Source: an uncultured Pseudohongiella sp. (lineage in GTDB: Bacteria > Pseudomonadota > Gammaproteobacteria > Pseudomonadales > Pseudohongiellaceae). From it: DNA of 64,000 nucleotides. This document shows, in pieces, positions 44,070-53,134 of this stretch; positions within the stretch are counted from its first letter, which is position 1; each line of letters starts with the position of its first letter. Location of the stretch: assembly GCA_951812965.1 (NCBI GenBank), contig OX638341.1:3330438-3394437 (forward strand), read 5' to 3'. A program made the position numbers and the translations under genes. Under the pieces are notes generated by a model. It was not told the DNA's origin, searched no databases, and saw only the letters and a program-made list of their open reading frames with translations.

Positions 44070-44562
44070 CGCCTGGCAGCGGAAAAGCATCAATTTTCTG
44101 TATTTCTGCGCGATTGCCGCCTTCGCGCTGGCGTGTTCGCAAATGGCCGGCTGGTGGGTCAACTTCAACATTCCCGTGAACACCACGATGGAATGGAACA
44201 GCTTCATCCACCTCACTCATATCCGCAATTACGGCGGCATCTTCGGCCTGCTACAGGGCCAGGGTTGGGTGTTCGCGGCGCTCAGCCTCGCACTGCTCGG
44301 CGGCATCATTGTCTGGCTGCTCCTGGGAACCGGCATATCACGATTCGAATTCTGCTGTTTCGGCTTCATCGCCGGCGGCGGCTTGAGCAATGTGGTTGAT
44401 CGGCACCTCCACGGCAGCGTGATCGACTACATAAACGTGCAGCACATTCCCTGGTGGAACTACATTTTCAATCTCGCCGACGTCATGATCCACATCGGCA
44501 TCTGGCCGATGATCCTCTACGGACTGCTGGCGCGAAAACCCGGGAGGTATCCCCACTCATGA
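44044..44562 (+). CDS. Signal peptidase II-like (LspA family) membrane protein
   Basis: 172 residues with four predicted membrane helices. The two catalytic regions of lipoprotein signal peptidase are visible: GGLSNVVDRHLHGSVIDYI with Asn116 and Asp119, and YIFNLADVMI with Asp146. The usual N-terminal DQxxK motif of the first helix is replaced by CSQMAGWW, and the gene is not beside ileS as in most genomes. It is therefore a divergent or specialised LspA paralogue, active if the aspartates function. It begins within the phosphatase gene and ends overlapping the aldolase gene by four bases. Confidence 0.87.
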   Translation: MSKGCELFSAWQRKSINFLYFCAIAAFALACSQMAGWWVNFNIPVNTTMEWNSFIHLTHIRNYGGIFGLLQGQGWVFAALSLALLGGIIVWLLLGTGISRFEFCCFGFIAGGGLSNVVDRHLHGSVIDYINVQHIPWWNYIFNLADVMIHIGIWPMILYGLLARKPGRYPHS

Positions 44563-45491
44563 GCCTGGAACGACTAGACGGCGTGCTGGCGCCGGTCGTC
44601 ACGCCTTTCGACGAATATCTGACGCCAGACGCCGAACGATTTACCGGACTGTGTCACTGGCTGCTCGGCCAGGGCGTGAAACTGGCCGTCTTCGGCACTA
44701 CCAGCGAAGCCAATTCGCTCTCGCTCAAGGAAAAGATCAGCCTGCTTGAGCGGCTGCTCGATTCCGGAGTGGAACCCGATAACATCATGCCAGGCGCCGG
44801 CTTGTGTTCATTAAGCGAAACCGTGGAGTTCACCGCCGCGGCGGCCGGCCTCGGCTGCCCTCGCGTGCTGATGCTGCCGCCTTTCTATTACAAGAAAGTG
44901 AGCGACGACGGCCTTTACGGCTACATGGCGGAAGTCATCGACAGGGTCGGCCGAGAAGACCTGCAAATCTATCTCTACCATTTCCCCGCCATGTCCCAAA
45001 CGCCGTATTCGCTTGATCTCATCGACCGGCTGGTGAAGGAGTTTCCCGGCGCCATCGCCGGCATCAAGGACAGTTCGGGCAAATGGGAGGAAACTGCGGC
45101 CTTCAATGCGGCCGGCTGGCCGGATTTCCGGGTGTTTTCCGGCTCCGAACGATTCCTGCTGCAAAACATGGAAGCCGGCGGCGCCGGCTGCATTTCCGCC
45201 ACGGCCAATGTCAATCCCGCGGCGATCGCGGCGCTTTGCTCCGGCTGGCGCGCGGCAGACGCCGCCGAACGGCAGCGGGATCTGACCGGCATCCGCGATC
45301 TGTTCGAGTCCGCCCCGATGGTTGCCGCGGTCAAGGCCGCCGTGGCCATCTGTAGCGGTGACGCCGCATGGTCGCGCCCACGTCCGCCGTTGATGCCGCT
45401 GTCCCGCGAGCAATACGAGGCGCTGCGCGCCGGACTGGCGGCGGCCGGTTTCGAAATGCCGGGAATCGGCGCCGTTTGTAGCGATTTGTAG
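44559..45491 (+). CDS. DHDPS/NAL-family (class I) aldolase
   Basis: 310 residues from the ATG at 44559, which overlaps the LspA-like stop and follows GGGAGG. It has the TIM-barrel family pattern: VFGTTSEANSLSL near the active-site entrance (DHDPS usually GTTGE), Tyr140 in YLYHFP, and the Schiff-base Lys170 in AGIKDSSG. The replacement of GTTGES-type loop by GTTSEA suggests it is not DapA proper but another pyruvate- or keto-acid aldolase. Its operon partners, a phosphatase and an LspA-like protein, do not point to a pathway. Confidence 0.9.
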   Translation: MSLERLDGVLAPVVTPFDEYLTPDAERFTGLCHWLLGQGVKLAVFGTTSEANSLSLKEKISLLERLLDSGVEPDNIMPGAGLCSLSETVEFTAAAAGLGCPRVLMLPPFYYKKVSDDGLYGYMAEVIDRVGREDLQIYLYHFPAMSQTPYSLDLIDRLVKEFPGAIAGIKDSSGKWEETAAFNAAGWPDFRVFSGSERFLLQNMEAGGAGCISATANVNPAAIAALCSGWRAADAAERQRDLTGIRDLFESAPMVAAVKAAVAICSGDAAWSRPRPPLMPLSREQYEALRAGLAAAGFEMPGIGAVCSDL

Positions 45492-45603
45492 CAACAGCCG
45501 CAGACCGGGGTCAGGCGCGTTCTTTTATCTCGACATCACAAAAGTGTTGGGGTAACTTCCGCTCTTGGTTTACCTGCCGAATCAATAAATTGCGAGGCTG
45601 ATA

Positions 45604-47622
45604 ATGATGAAATCTCTTGCAACCTACCGCTCCGGAATCAAGCCGCGAAGCGCCGCCCTGTTGGCAGCCGGGCTGGCATTCTGCGCGGGAACCCTGTTTG
45701 CCCAGGACACCGTGGCCCAGGATTCCATAGAGTGGCTCACTCTGGGCAATGATTTCGCCCAGACGAGATACTCCGAATCTACCCAGATCACCATGGACAA
45801 CTTCGATCAGCTCGAAGTCGCCTGGGTCTGGGACGGCGCCAGCATGGGCGCGGTGAGCGGACGGGCGACGCCGAGCTATATCGACGGCAAGCTGTTCACG
45901 CTCGCCGGCTACCGCCGCCACATCGTTGCCCTCGATCCGGCCAGCGGCGAAACCCTGTGGAGCTACCGCCTGCCACACACACGCCGCTGGGAATATTCGA
46001 TGCGCGCCGATTACGGCAAGGGCATCGCCTACGATGAAGTCGACGGCCGTGGCGTAGTTTATGTCGCTACCCCCGGCTTTTTCCTTGTTGCCCTCGACGC
46101 CGAAACCGGCGCACCGCTGGAAGGCTTCGGCGACCAGGTGCCGGTCGACGGCTTCCCCGAATCCGGCGTAGTCGACATGCTCGCCGATCTCGGCCACCCC
46201 TACGACCCCTACGAAGGCATCCCGCTGGAAACCGGCTATATCACCTCGTCCTCGCCGCCTATCGTGGTCAATGACACTGTCGTGGTAGGTAACTCGGCCG
46301 AACAGGGCTACAACCAGGCGCGCATCGAGAACGTGCCCGGCGACATCCTCGGCTACGACAAGACCACCGGCGCGTTCAAGTGGAAGTTCAACGTGATTCC
46401 GCGGCCCGGCGAGTACGGCCACGAGACCTGGGAAAACGACGCCTGGCAATGGACCGGCGACGTTTCTTCCTGGGCGCCGATTTCCGCCGACGTGGAAAAC
46501 AACATCGTGTATATCCCGACCAACGGCGCCACCATCGACTATTACGGCGGCTTCCGTCCGGGCGACAATCTCTATGGCACCAGCCTGATCGCGCTCGATG
46601 CCGGCACCGGCGAGCGGGTCTGGCATTACCAGACCGTCAAGCACGACATCTGGAACTACGACAATCCCCAGGCGCCGATTCTGCTCGACCTGAACGTCGA
46701 CGGGCAGCCGGTTCCGGCGGTCATGCAGGTTACCAAGCAGAGTTTCGTCTACGCTTTCAACCGCCTCACCGGCGAACCGCTGTGGCCGTTCGAGGAGCGC
46801 GAAGTGCCTCCGTCCATCGTTCCCGGCGAAGTGCTGTCTCCGACCCAGCCCTTCCCGACCCGGCCCGCGCCTTTCGACATGCAGGGCGTATCCATCGACG
46901 ATCTGGTCGATTTCACTCCGGACCTGCGCCAGCAGGCGATCCAGGCCATGGCCGATTACCAGATGGGGCCGCTGTTCAATCCGCCGATCCATCGCGACAA
47001 TCCGCTCGGCAAACGCGCCTCGCTGATCTGTCCGGGCGGTGGCGGCGGCGCGAATATCACCTCGCCTTCGGTAGCCGATCCGAATACCGGTTACCTTTAC
47101 ATTTCCTCGCAAAAGGCCTGCAGCCCGGTTCAGCTCGTACCGGGTGAAGAAGCGGATCTGCAATACGAGGAGCCGACCGGCACCACCTTCGCGCAATATG
47201 CCGACGGCCCCGGCGGCGGCGCTCCGCGCCATCCGGCGAATATCCCGCTGTACAAGCCGCCATACAGCCGCATCACCGCCATCGACATGAACACCGGCGA
47301 ACATGCCTGGATGATCCCGGCCGGCGAAACGCCAAGCCGCGTGCTCAACAATCCGGCGATGGAAGGACTAGAAATCGGCAACACCGGCTCAGGCAATCTC
47401 GTGCCGATGACGATTACGCCCAACATGCTGGTGTATTCCGACGTCAACAGCGAGGACCAGGTCATGTTATACGCCGTCGACAAGGCATCCGGCGAAACCA
47501 TGGCCGAAGCCGAAGTCCCCGAGCGCAGCCGCTACGGCATGAGCACCTGGACCCACGAGGGCCGCCAATACATCATCCTGCAAACCGGCGCCCGCCTGAC
47601 CGCAATGGCGCTGCCTGAGTAA
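45604..47622 (+). CDS. PQQ-dependent dehydrogenase (quinoprotein, soluble exported form)
   Basis: 672 residues, with a signal peptide ending near AGTLFAQ (about 34). The eight-bladed propeller is typical of membrane glucose- or alcohol-type quinoproteins: WLTLGNDFAQTRYSESTQI at the start, VYVATPGFFLVALDAETG, GTGERVWHYQTVKHDIWNYDNPQAPILLDL, and a C-terminal NTGSGNLVPMT. There is no haem-c site and no N-terminal membrane domain, so it is periplasmic and would need an external acceptor. Such proteins oxidise sugars or alcohols with pyrroloquinoline quinone, though no pqq biosynthesis genes are here. GAGG precedes the ATG. Confidence 0.9.
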   Translation: MMKSLATYRSGIKPRSAALLAAGLAFCAGTLFAQDTVAQDSIEWLTLGNDFAQTRYSESTQITMDNFDQLEVAWVWDGASMGAVSGRATPSYIDGKLFTLAGYRRHIVALDPASGETLWSYRLPHTRRWEYSMRADYGKGIAYDEVDGRGVVYVATPGFFLVALDAETGAPLEGFGDQVPVDGFPESGVVDMLADLGHPYDPYEGIPLETGYITSSSPPIVVNDTVVVGNSAEQGYNQARIENVPGDILGYDKTTGAFKWKFNVIPRPGEYGHETWENDAWQWTGDVSSWAPISADVENNIVYIPTNGATIDYYGGFRPGDNLYGTSLIALDAGTGERVWHYQTVKHDIWNYDNPQAPILLDLNVDGQPVPAVMQVTKQSFVYAFNRLTGEPLWPFEEREVPPSIVPGEVLSPTQPFPTRPAPFDMQGVSIDDLVDFTPDLRQQAIQAMADYQMGPLFNPPIHRDNPLGKRASLICPGGGGGANITSPSVADPNTGYLYISSQKACSPVQLVPGEEADLQYEEPTGTTFAQYADGPGGGAPRHPANIPLYKPPYSRITAIDMNTGEHAWMIPAGETPSRVLNNPAMEGLEIGNTGSGNLVPMTITPNMLVYSDVNSEDQVMLYAVDKASGETMAEAEVPERSRYGMSTWTHEGRQYIILQTGARLTAMALPE

Positions 47623-47632
47623 ACCTCAACTT

Positions 47633-47667
47633 CCGGCGGAATTCCCGGCAATCGGGAATTTCGCCGG
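47633..47667. terminator. Strong hairpin between convergent PQQ dehydrogenase and XRE genes
   Basis: CCGGCGGAATTCCCG pairs with CGGGAATTTCGCCGG across a GCAAT loop with one wobble pair, a 15-bp stem. It starts 11 bases after the PQQ dehydrogenase stop and is 49 bases from the stop of the opposite-strand gene. There is no long T tract, so termination efficiency is uncertain. Confidence 0.65.
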
Positions 47668-47715
47668 GGTATTCTCAAATCTTGAGCGATTTGCACTTCG
47701 TTTCAAACCGACTCC

Positions 47716-48174
47716 TCATCGGTTGCTCGCTTCCGCTAGCTGCGGCGTTTCGAGGGACTTGCGGAATTTGTTCGCCAATGTTCCCAGCAGTGCGCTGGAT
47801 AGGCCGCAGGCCGCGAATATCACGCCCAGGGCCGCACCCAATTCCGCTTCGTTACCGGCACCTTGCATTGCCGCAAAGACAGCCCAAACGGTTCCAACGC
47901 AAATTCCAGCCGCACCGCTACACACTCCGATCCAGTATCCTTTCGGCAGCGGCTTGGGCGCCAACAGCCGTTTCGTCGGCACTTCCAACACGGAGGCGAT
48001 TGATTTGAGTGTCTCTGCCGAGACAGGCATCCCCATTTCCGCCCTCTGTACGGTACGAACGCTCATCCCCGCGGCGATTGCGAATTCCTCCTGCGAATAA
48101 AGTCGATGCTCGCGCAATAATTTCAAAGTCTTCGGGTCGATTTTCAATTCCGGTAGCCCCTCTCGGTGTTCCAT
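47716..48174 (-). CDS. XRE-family DNA-binding protein with two C-terminal membrane helices
   Basis: 152 residues from the ATG at 48174, which is preceded by GAGGA. The N-terminal helix-turn-helix is TLKLLREHRLYSQEEFAIAAGMSVRTVQRAEMG. Two hydrophobic helices follow (YWIGVCSGAAGICVGTVWAVFAAM and AALGVIFAACGLSSALLGTLA). Membrane-tethered XRE proteins may sense envelope signals or just anchor a regulator. A longer frame to 48363 is probably not used. It is convergent with the PQQ dehydrogenase gene and does not neighbour an obvious target operon other than ParDE downstream in the same strand. Confidence 0.82.
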   Translation of the reverse strand: MEHREGLPELKIDPKTLKLLREHRLYSQEEFAIAAGMSVRTVQRAEMGMPVSAETLKSIASVLEVPTKRLLAPKPLPKGYWIGVCSGAAGICVGTVWAVFAAMQGAGNEAELGAALGVIFAACGLSSALLGTLANKFRKSLETPQLAEASNR

Positions 48175-48530
48175 AATCACAATCCTCATCAATACTTGGA
48201 TGAGAAAAATTCTCATACCACCGGCTGGTCGGGTCAACGACAAAAAACCGACAGTTGCACGAATCAAACTGCTTGGCTTGCCCAGGTGCTCTGTCAGTTC
48301 GAGAGAATCGCCCTCGTGACCGCTGTGTGTGTATGCCCGATTCATGCCGGGTCCGGCGGCCATCCAGGAAGCGGCTCGCTGGAATTGACTCCGTAAGCGA
48401 CTGACCTGTTCGGGTATGTTTCGAAAATTAATAAAGTATTTGAATTAACATAATCGTCAATTCAAATTCATAATTAGAAGAGTTGCCGGGGGCTGGTTCG
48501 CGAACGAAGCAGGGTTTCCTCGCTGAACTT

Positions 48531-48845
48531 TCAAAGCTCGCCGTCGTCCATGAAGCGGTCTGACTGGTGCATTCGTTCATGCAGCACAGTGACGATGCCG
48601 ATCGCTCCATCGTGCAGGTTTTTCCAGTAGATGAAATGACTGCGATAGCGGGAAACGTATCCGGTCACGCCGAACTCCGCGGGAACCGGGCGGGACGCAG
48701 CCATTCCGGCGGCAATGCCATCGAAAGTCTCGAACATCCCCTCGATATACGCATCGGCCTGAGCCTCGCCCCAACGATCTCTCGTGTAGCGGAAAATTTC
48801 GTCGATACGGATAGCGGCCGCTTCCTGGACGCGATACTGCGTCAT
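48531..48845 (-). CDS. parE: ParE-family toxin
   Basis: 104 residues of the RelE/ParE fold. MTQYRVQEAAAIRIDEIFRYTRDRWGEAQADAYIEGMFETFD is the typical N-terminal half, and RYRSHFIYWKNL and VTVLHERMHQSDRF the core beta sheet. ParE toxins block DNA gyrase. It overlaps the antitoxin gene by four bases (ATGA), a normal antitoxin-first arrangement. No mobile gene is adjacent, so it is a chromosomal module. Confidence 0.93.
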   Translation of the reverse strand: MTQYRVQEAAAIRIDEIFRYTRDRWGEAQADAYIEGMFETFDGIAAGMAASRPVPAEFGVTGYVSRYRSHFIYWKNLHDGAIGIVTVLHERMHQSDRFMDDGEL

Positions 48846-49108
48846 GTGCTGGACCGTCTGTTTCTCTCGATTACCTGCGCTGCGGTCAACGGGCGGTACG
48901 TATCGTCGGGCGCCGCGAATGCCTGCTGCAATTCCGCTTTGAGGCGGTCAAAGGCTTCGGCCTCTGAACGCGCCATGTCGCGCCGGATCAGGTCGCGGAT
49001 GTATTCGCTGACATTCTCGTAGTTTCCTTTCTCGCCGATATTAGCCGCAACGAATTCTCGTAACGAACCGCCCAGTCGTACCGTCATCGTTGTCGTCTCA
49101 CGCCCCAT
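48842..49108 (-). CDS. parD: ParD-family antitoxin
   Basis: 88 residues. The ribbon-helix-helix N-terminus is TTTMTVRLGGSLREFVAANI, followed by the linker YENVSEYIRDLIRRDM and an acidic, disordered C-terminus that wraps ParE. GAGAGAGGTC stands before the ATG. It precedes parE and probably autorepresses the pair from a promoter in the short gap upstream (49109-49144). Confidence 0.93.
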   Translation of the reverse strand: MGRETTTMTVRLGGSLREFVAANIGEKGNYENVSEYIRDLIRRDMARSEAEAFDRLKAELQQAFAAPDDTYRPLTAAQVIERNRRSST

Positions 49109-49144
49109 GACCTCTCTCCATTCCAGAATCTGTATTAATATTAT

Positions 49145-50002
49145 TTAATATTCAATACGCCGGCAAGTAAACTTCGGTAAAACTGTCCCGGGATCGACAA
49201 TCCAGCCTTCTGTGGGATCGAAGTCTTCCGGGATGCCAAAGTTTCGGTGGCGGTTTTGCCAGGCCCAGGCGGCCTGGATGGCGCAGCAGAGGGCATCGAG
49301 GCTGTCGCCCGTGGCGTCTTCGGCAAAGATAGCCGAGTCCAGGTTTTTCAGTTGTATTTGCAGGTCGTAGGCGGCTTGCAGTTCCTTGCCCAGTATTCCA
49401 GCCAGTAACTCTTCTCTTGCCATGCGGCGTTGTCTGGTCTGTTCGCTTCTGGCGTCGTGTTTGTAGCTGCGGCGAGCGATGAAGCGGCGGGCAACTACAC
49501 TGGGAAAGGCTTCGATAACCGTTCTGCCGGAATCTCCACGCTGCATGCCCGGAATTGTGACCGCGGCCCTGCGCAGGCGCGGCGCTCCCTCGAAAAACAT
49601 CAGGCCGACCGGCGGCCGCTCGATTTTCTGGGCGCTGAAAGCACCGCCGACCTTCTCGGTAACGCGTTTGTGTTCCTTGTCGCCGGCAGGCCGATTGGCG
49701 CGGTATTCGATCATGATTTGCCGGAATTGCTCCCGGGTCATTTCGGCGACGAGATCGACATAGCCAGCCCAGGACTCGGGCCAGCCTATATTGCGGATGA
49801 ACTTGCGCGACTGTCCGAAGGGAAAATCGATCCCGGCAATCCAGGGTCCGGGCTGGGTCAGCGCTGCTTCAAATTCCCCGAAACTCGTCCACTTCCACAG
49901 CGCTCGCGTCTCCAGCGTCCCATTGGCGAGTTCGCATTCAAGGCAAGCCAGCGGCTTGCCTCTGCCGGGGCGGCTGGTGAAGTCAATGCCAAGAATTTTC
50001 AC
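49145..50002 (-). CDS. DUF429-family protein
   Basis: 285 residues from a GTG at 50002, which begins KILGIDFTSRPGRGKPLACL; the longer TTG frame to 50056 adds an unlikely tail. The pattern of an RNase H-like fold is apparent: KILGIDF for the first strand, WIAGIDFPFG with the second acidic residue, and DSLDALCCAIQAAWAW near the end with a third. DUF429 proteins are uncharacterised predicted nucleases. Its stop is just upstream of parD in the same strand. Confidence 0.85.
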   Translation of the reverse strand: MKILGIDFTSRPGRGKPLACLECELANGTLETRALWKWTSFGEFEAALTQPGPWIAGIDFPFGQSRKFIRNIGWPESWAGYVDLVAEMTREQFRQIMIEYRANRPAGDKEHKRVTEKVGGAFSAQKIERPPVGLMFFEGAPRLRRAAVTIPGMQRGDSGRTVIEAFPSVVARRFIARRSYKHDARSEQTRQRRMAREELLAGILGKELQAAYDLQIQLKNLDSAIFAEDATGDSLDALCCAIQAAWAWQNRHRNFGIPEDFDPTEGWIVDPGTVLPKFTCRRIEY

Positions 50003-50086
50003 CCGGGAATCATGACACGAAGCGCGATCGATTCGAACTCGTGGAGCAACTGACAATTTTAGAAACCAGCAGAATCCATCTGAATT

Positions 50087-50136
50087 TGCAGTATATTTAC
50101 CTGTAAAGTGAAATTTCCCGCGTTTTTCATACTGCA
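50087..50136. promoter_or_regulatory. Inverted repeat upstream of the BCCT gene
   Basis: TGCAGTAT at 50087-50094 and its inverse ATACTGCA at 50129-50136 flank an AT-rich 34-base segment ahead of the transporter gene (start 50222). This could be an operator or promoter control site. It is short enough to be chance, and no sigma70 pair is confidently visible. Confidence 0.3.
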
Positions 50137-50221
50137 GGTGAAAACATTCTTCGTTTTGGCTAGGCTCGGCTCTTTACTGGCGGCCTGAAATGGAGTTTTC
50201 CTCAGGGATCTGAAGCACTGA

Positions 50222-51754
50222 ATGTTGCATTCATCACGAGATACCGAAGACAGTGCGCCATCCATTGACCGGTTCATCTTTGCCGGCGGTCTCCTGCTGC
50301 TGGTGGGCGTCGTGCTTGCGATTATTGTCGCGCCGCAATGGAGCGCCGCCGCGGTCGACAGCACCTATGTCGCGATCACGACCAGATTCGGCGTGTTATA
50401 CGTGGCAGCGGCCGCAGCGACGCTTTGCTTTCTTCTGTACATCGCCGTCAGCCGGCATGGCGACCTGGTGCTCGGCTCGGCCGACGGCCCTGAATTCGGT
50501 CGGTTCAGTTGGGCTTCCATGCTGTTCTGCGCCGGCATCGGTGCCTCGCTGATCTATTGGGGCGCGACCGAGTGGGCGTTCTACTACGTCTCGCCGCCGT
50601 TCGGAATCGAACCGGAATCCGACGCTGCCCTGCTGATGGCCAACAGTTACGGGATGTTTCACTGGGGGCCCATTGGCTGGGCTTTCTATTGTCTGCCGGC
50701 TGTCGGCCTGAGCCTGTCGTTTCACGTGTTTCGGGTTCCCACCTTGCGTCTCAGTTCGGCTTGCAGTGAAGTGCTGGGCGGGCAGCAGGAACTTTGGCCG
50801 GGACGGCTGGTGGACCTGTTGTTTATCGTGGGAACGATCGGCACTTGCGCCACCGGGCTGGGATTCGGCACATCGGTAGTGTCGGCGGCAGTAAACAGGC
50901 TCACTGGAATCGAAGACGGCATCGGTCTGCAGATCGGCGTCATATCGGCGGCGACGGGCTTGATAGCATTCAGTGTCTACCGGGGATTGAACGAAGGCAT
51001 CAGGCGCCTGAGCACAATCAATTCCGCATTGGCGCTGGTGCTGATCGCCTGGATATTCCTGTTCGGTCCGAGTTTGTTCATCGTCGAGGCAGGCATCGCG
51101 TCTCTTGGCACGGTGACCGGCAATTTCCTGCGCATGCTCACCTGGACCGATCCGCTCCAGCGCGCCGACTTCGTGGAAACCTGGACAGTCTTCTATTGGG
51201 CATGGTGGCTGGCGATGGGCCCGTTCATCGGCATGTTCATCTGCAGGATATCCCGCGGCCGCAGCCTTCGCGGACTGATATTCGGGGTACTTGGCTGGGG
51301 CAGTCTCGGATGCGCCTTGTTTTTCACGGTGCTGGGCGGATACGCCCAGCACCTGGAAATCGAGGGAATCTATCCCGTGGTGAGCGAGGCGACGGAATCC
51401 AGCCCTTCGACCGCGCTGGCCGGCATGATTTCGATCCTGCCGCTGGGTTCCGTGATGGTATTGCTACTGGCGGCGATCGGACTCGTCTTCGTCGCCACCA
51501 CTTACGATTCGGCCGCCTATACGCTGGCGGCGGGCGCTACCCGCTATCTCAAAGCGGACCAGCATCCCGCGCGCCTGCATCGGGTATTCTGGGCCTTCGC
51601 CCTGGGCTCCCTTCCACTCAGCCTGCTGTTCCTGGGAGGGCTGCGGGAGCTGCAGACCGCCTCCTTGCTGGCTTCCTTGCCAATCCTGCTGGTCTACGGC
51701 ATGCTCGCCATGTCCATTTCGCGCATGCTGAATCGGGCCCATGCCCCGAGGTGA
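50222..51754 (+). CDS. BCCT-family transporter (betaine/choline/carnitine type)
   Basis: 510 residues with twelve predicted helices. Signature segments are the glycine stretch GTIGTCATGLGFGTSVVSAAVN, and the Trp-rich binding segment WTVFYWAWWLAMGPFIGMFICRISRGR. There is also IYWGATEWAFYY in an early helix. BCCT carriers import quaternary ammonium compounds or DMSP, often sodium-coupled. The gene is 9 bases upstream of a homocysteine methyltransferase gene, suggesting the imported compound is a methyl donor rather than only an osmolyte. Confidence 0.94.
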   Translation: MLHSSRDTEDSAPSIDRFIFAGGLLLLVGVVLAIIVAPQWSAAAVDSTYVAITTRFGVLYVAAAAATLCFLLYIAVSRHGDLVLGSADGPEFGRFSWASMLFCAGIGASLIYWGATEWAFYYVSPPFGIEPESDAALLMANSYGMFHWGPIGWAFYCLPAVGLSLSFHVFRVPTLRLSSACSEVLGGQQELWPGRLVDLLFIVGTIGTCATGLGFGTSVVSAAVNRLTGIEDGIGLQIGVISAATGLIAFSVYRGLNEGIRRLSTINSALALVLIAWIFLFGPSLFIVEAGIASLGTVTGNFLRMLTWTDPLQRADFVETWTVFYWAWWLAMGPFIGMFICRISRGRSLRGLIFGVLGWGSLGCALFFTVLGGYAQHLEIEGIYPVVSEATESSPSTALAGMISILPLGSVMVLLLAAIGLVFVATTYDSAAYTLAAGATRYLKADQHPARLHRVFWAFALGSLPLSLLFLGGLRELQTASLLASLPILLVYGMLAMSISRMLNRAHAPR

Positions 51755-51763
51755 GAATCCATT

Positions 51764-52708
51764 ATGTCCAGCGAAACCGTCACTATACTCGATGCCGGAA
51801 TGGGCAAAACCCTGTCCCAACGAGGCGTCGACATCCCACCTACGATCTGGTCCGCCAACGCCCTGCTCGAAGCGCCGGAAACCGTGGTCGAAATTCATCG
51901 CGAGAATATCGCCGCCGGCGCTCAGATCATCACTACCAACACTTATGGCGTGATTCGCGCGGATCTGGAAAAAATCGGGCTGGGCGCGCGCACTGTCGAA
52001 CTGAACAGGCTCGCCGCCGACCTGGCCAGGCGAGCACGCGCGGAAACCGGCGCGAACGTGCGGATAGCCGGGTCACTGCCGCCCCTGAATGGAAGCTACC
52101 GGCCTGATCTGGTGCTTGAACGGGAAGTGCTTCTGCCCCTGTATCGGGAACAGGTGGCAGCGCTGGCGCCACTGGTTGACCTTTTCATTTGCGAGACCAT
52201 GTCCCATTCCACGGAAGCGCTGGCTGCCGCCGAGGCTGCCGGCGAAAGCGGCAAGCCCGTGTTCGTGGCGTTCACGCTGGACGACGATCTCGATGGCTGT
52301 CTGAAAAGCGGCGAGTCACTCGCGTCCGTCTGCGAACTTCTGCGGGATTTCAGGCCCGAAGGACTTTTGGCGAATTGCTGTCTGCCGGAACAGATCAGCG
52401 CCGCCGTTCCCGCATTACGCAAGACCGGCGCACCCGTGATCGGAGGCTATGCGAATGCGTTTTCCCGTATTCCGAAGGACTGGCTGCTCGACGGACCCAA
52501 GCAGACCGACGGGCGTCTCGGGATGAGAGAGGATCTCACGCCCGGGCGCTACGCGGATTTCGTCGAGGAATGGCTGGACCTCGGAGCAAACCTGGCGGGC
52601 GGCTGCTGCGGCACCGCGGCCGAGCATATCGATGAAATTCGCCGGCGGGTGGCCCGGCGTGAGAATTCGTCCGACCCGAAACAGGTCGGCGCCGGCCTGA
52701 AAGTCTAG
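51764..52708 (+). CDS. Homocysteine S-methyltransferase family enzyme (betaine/DMSP-type)
   Basis: 314 residues. The zinc-binding Cys residues are in [10 protein letters not shown] (Cys205/206) and GGCCGT (Cys281-282), and the methyl-acceptor site has [10 protein letters not shown] at the N-terminus. It belongs to the pterin-independent methyltransferases, including BHMT and MmuM, that make methionine from homocysteine. Its donor is probably the solute imported by the adjacent BCCT carrier, for example glycine betaine or DMSP. It ends convergent with rplQ, overlapping by three to four bases. Confidence 0.9.
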   Translation: MSSETVTILDAGMGKTLSQRGVDIPPTIWSANALLEAPETVVEIHRENIAAGAQIITTNTYGVIRADLEKIGLGARTVELNRLAADLARRARAETGANVRIAGSLPPLNGSYRPDLVLEREVLLPLYREQVAALAPLVDLFICETMSHSTEALAAAEAAGESGKPVFVAFTLDDDLDGCLKSGESLASVCELLRDFRPEGLLANCCLPEQISAAVPALRKTGAPVIGGYANAFSRIPKDWLLDGPKQTDGRLGMREDLTPGRYADFVEEWLDLGANLAGGCCGTAAEHIDEIRRRVARRENSSDPKQVGAGLKV

Positions 52709-53091
52709 TCTTCGGCGTCGTCGAATTCGGACTCGGGACGGTCGACGAGTTCGACCCACGCCATCGGGGCGCTGTCGCCGTCGCGATAACCGCATTTGAG
52801 AATGCGGATATAGCCGCCGGGGCGTTCCTGGTAACGTGGACCGAGTTCGGTGAAGAGTTTGCCGACGGTGGCCTTGTTACGCACGCGGCGAAAAGCCAGG
52901 CGGCGGTTTGCAACGCTGTCTTCCTTGGCCAGGGTGATGAGAGGTTCGGCGATGGTGCGCAGTTCCTTGGCCTTGGCCAGGGTCGTCTTGATGATTTCGT
53001 GCTCCACCAGCGACGTCGTCATGTTGCGAAACATGGCGGTGCGATGTGCGCTGTCCCGGCTGAAACTGCGGCCGCTCTTTCGATGACGCAT
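52705..53091 (-). CDS. rplQ: 50S ribosomal protein L17
   Basis: 128 residues starting [24 protein letters not shown], the canonical L17 N-terminus, with [15 protein letters not shown] near the end. Last gene of the alpha operon, after rpoA (43-base gap). The C-terminal tail is acidic (ESEFDDAED), a common extension. Its stop overlaps the convergent methyltransferase stop. Confidence 0.98.
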   Translation of the reverse strand: MRHRKSGRSFSRDSAHRTAMFRNMTTSLVEHEIIKTTLAKAKELRTIAEPLITLAKEDSVANRRLAFRRVRNKATVGKLFTELGPRYQERPGGYIRILKCGYRDGDSAPMAWVELVDRPESEFDDAED

Positions 53092-53134
53092 TTTGCTGAA
53101 CCTCTACCTTTGCAATTGCCCGGGCGATCCCCGG

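Noticed and set aside
48364-48530. Possible promoter or small gene between the XRE and parE genes
   Set aside because: Nothing convincing was seen beyond AT-rich sequence; no frame has a ribosome-binding site.
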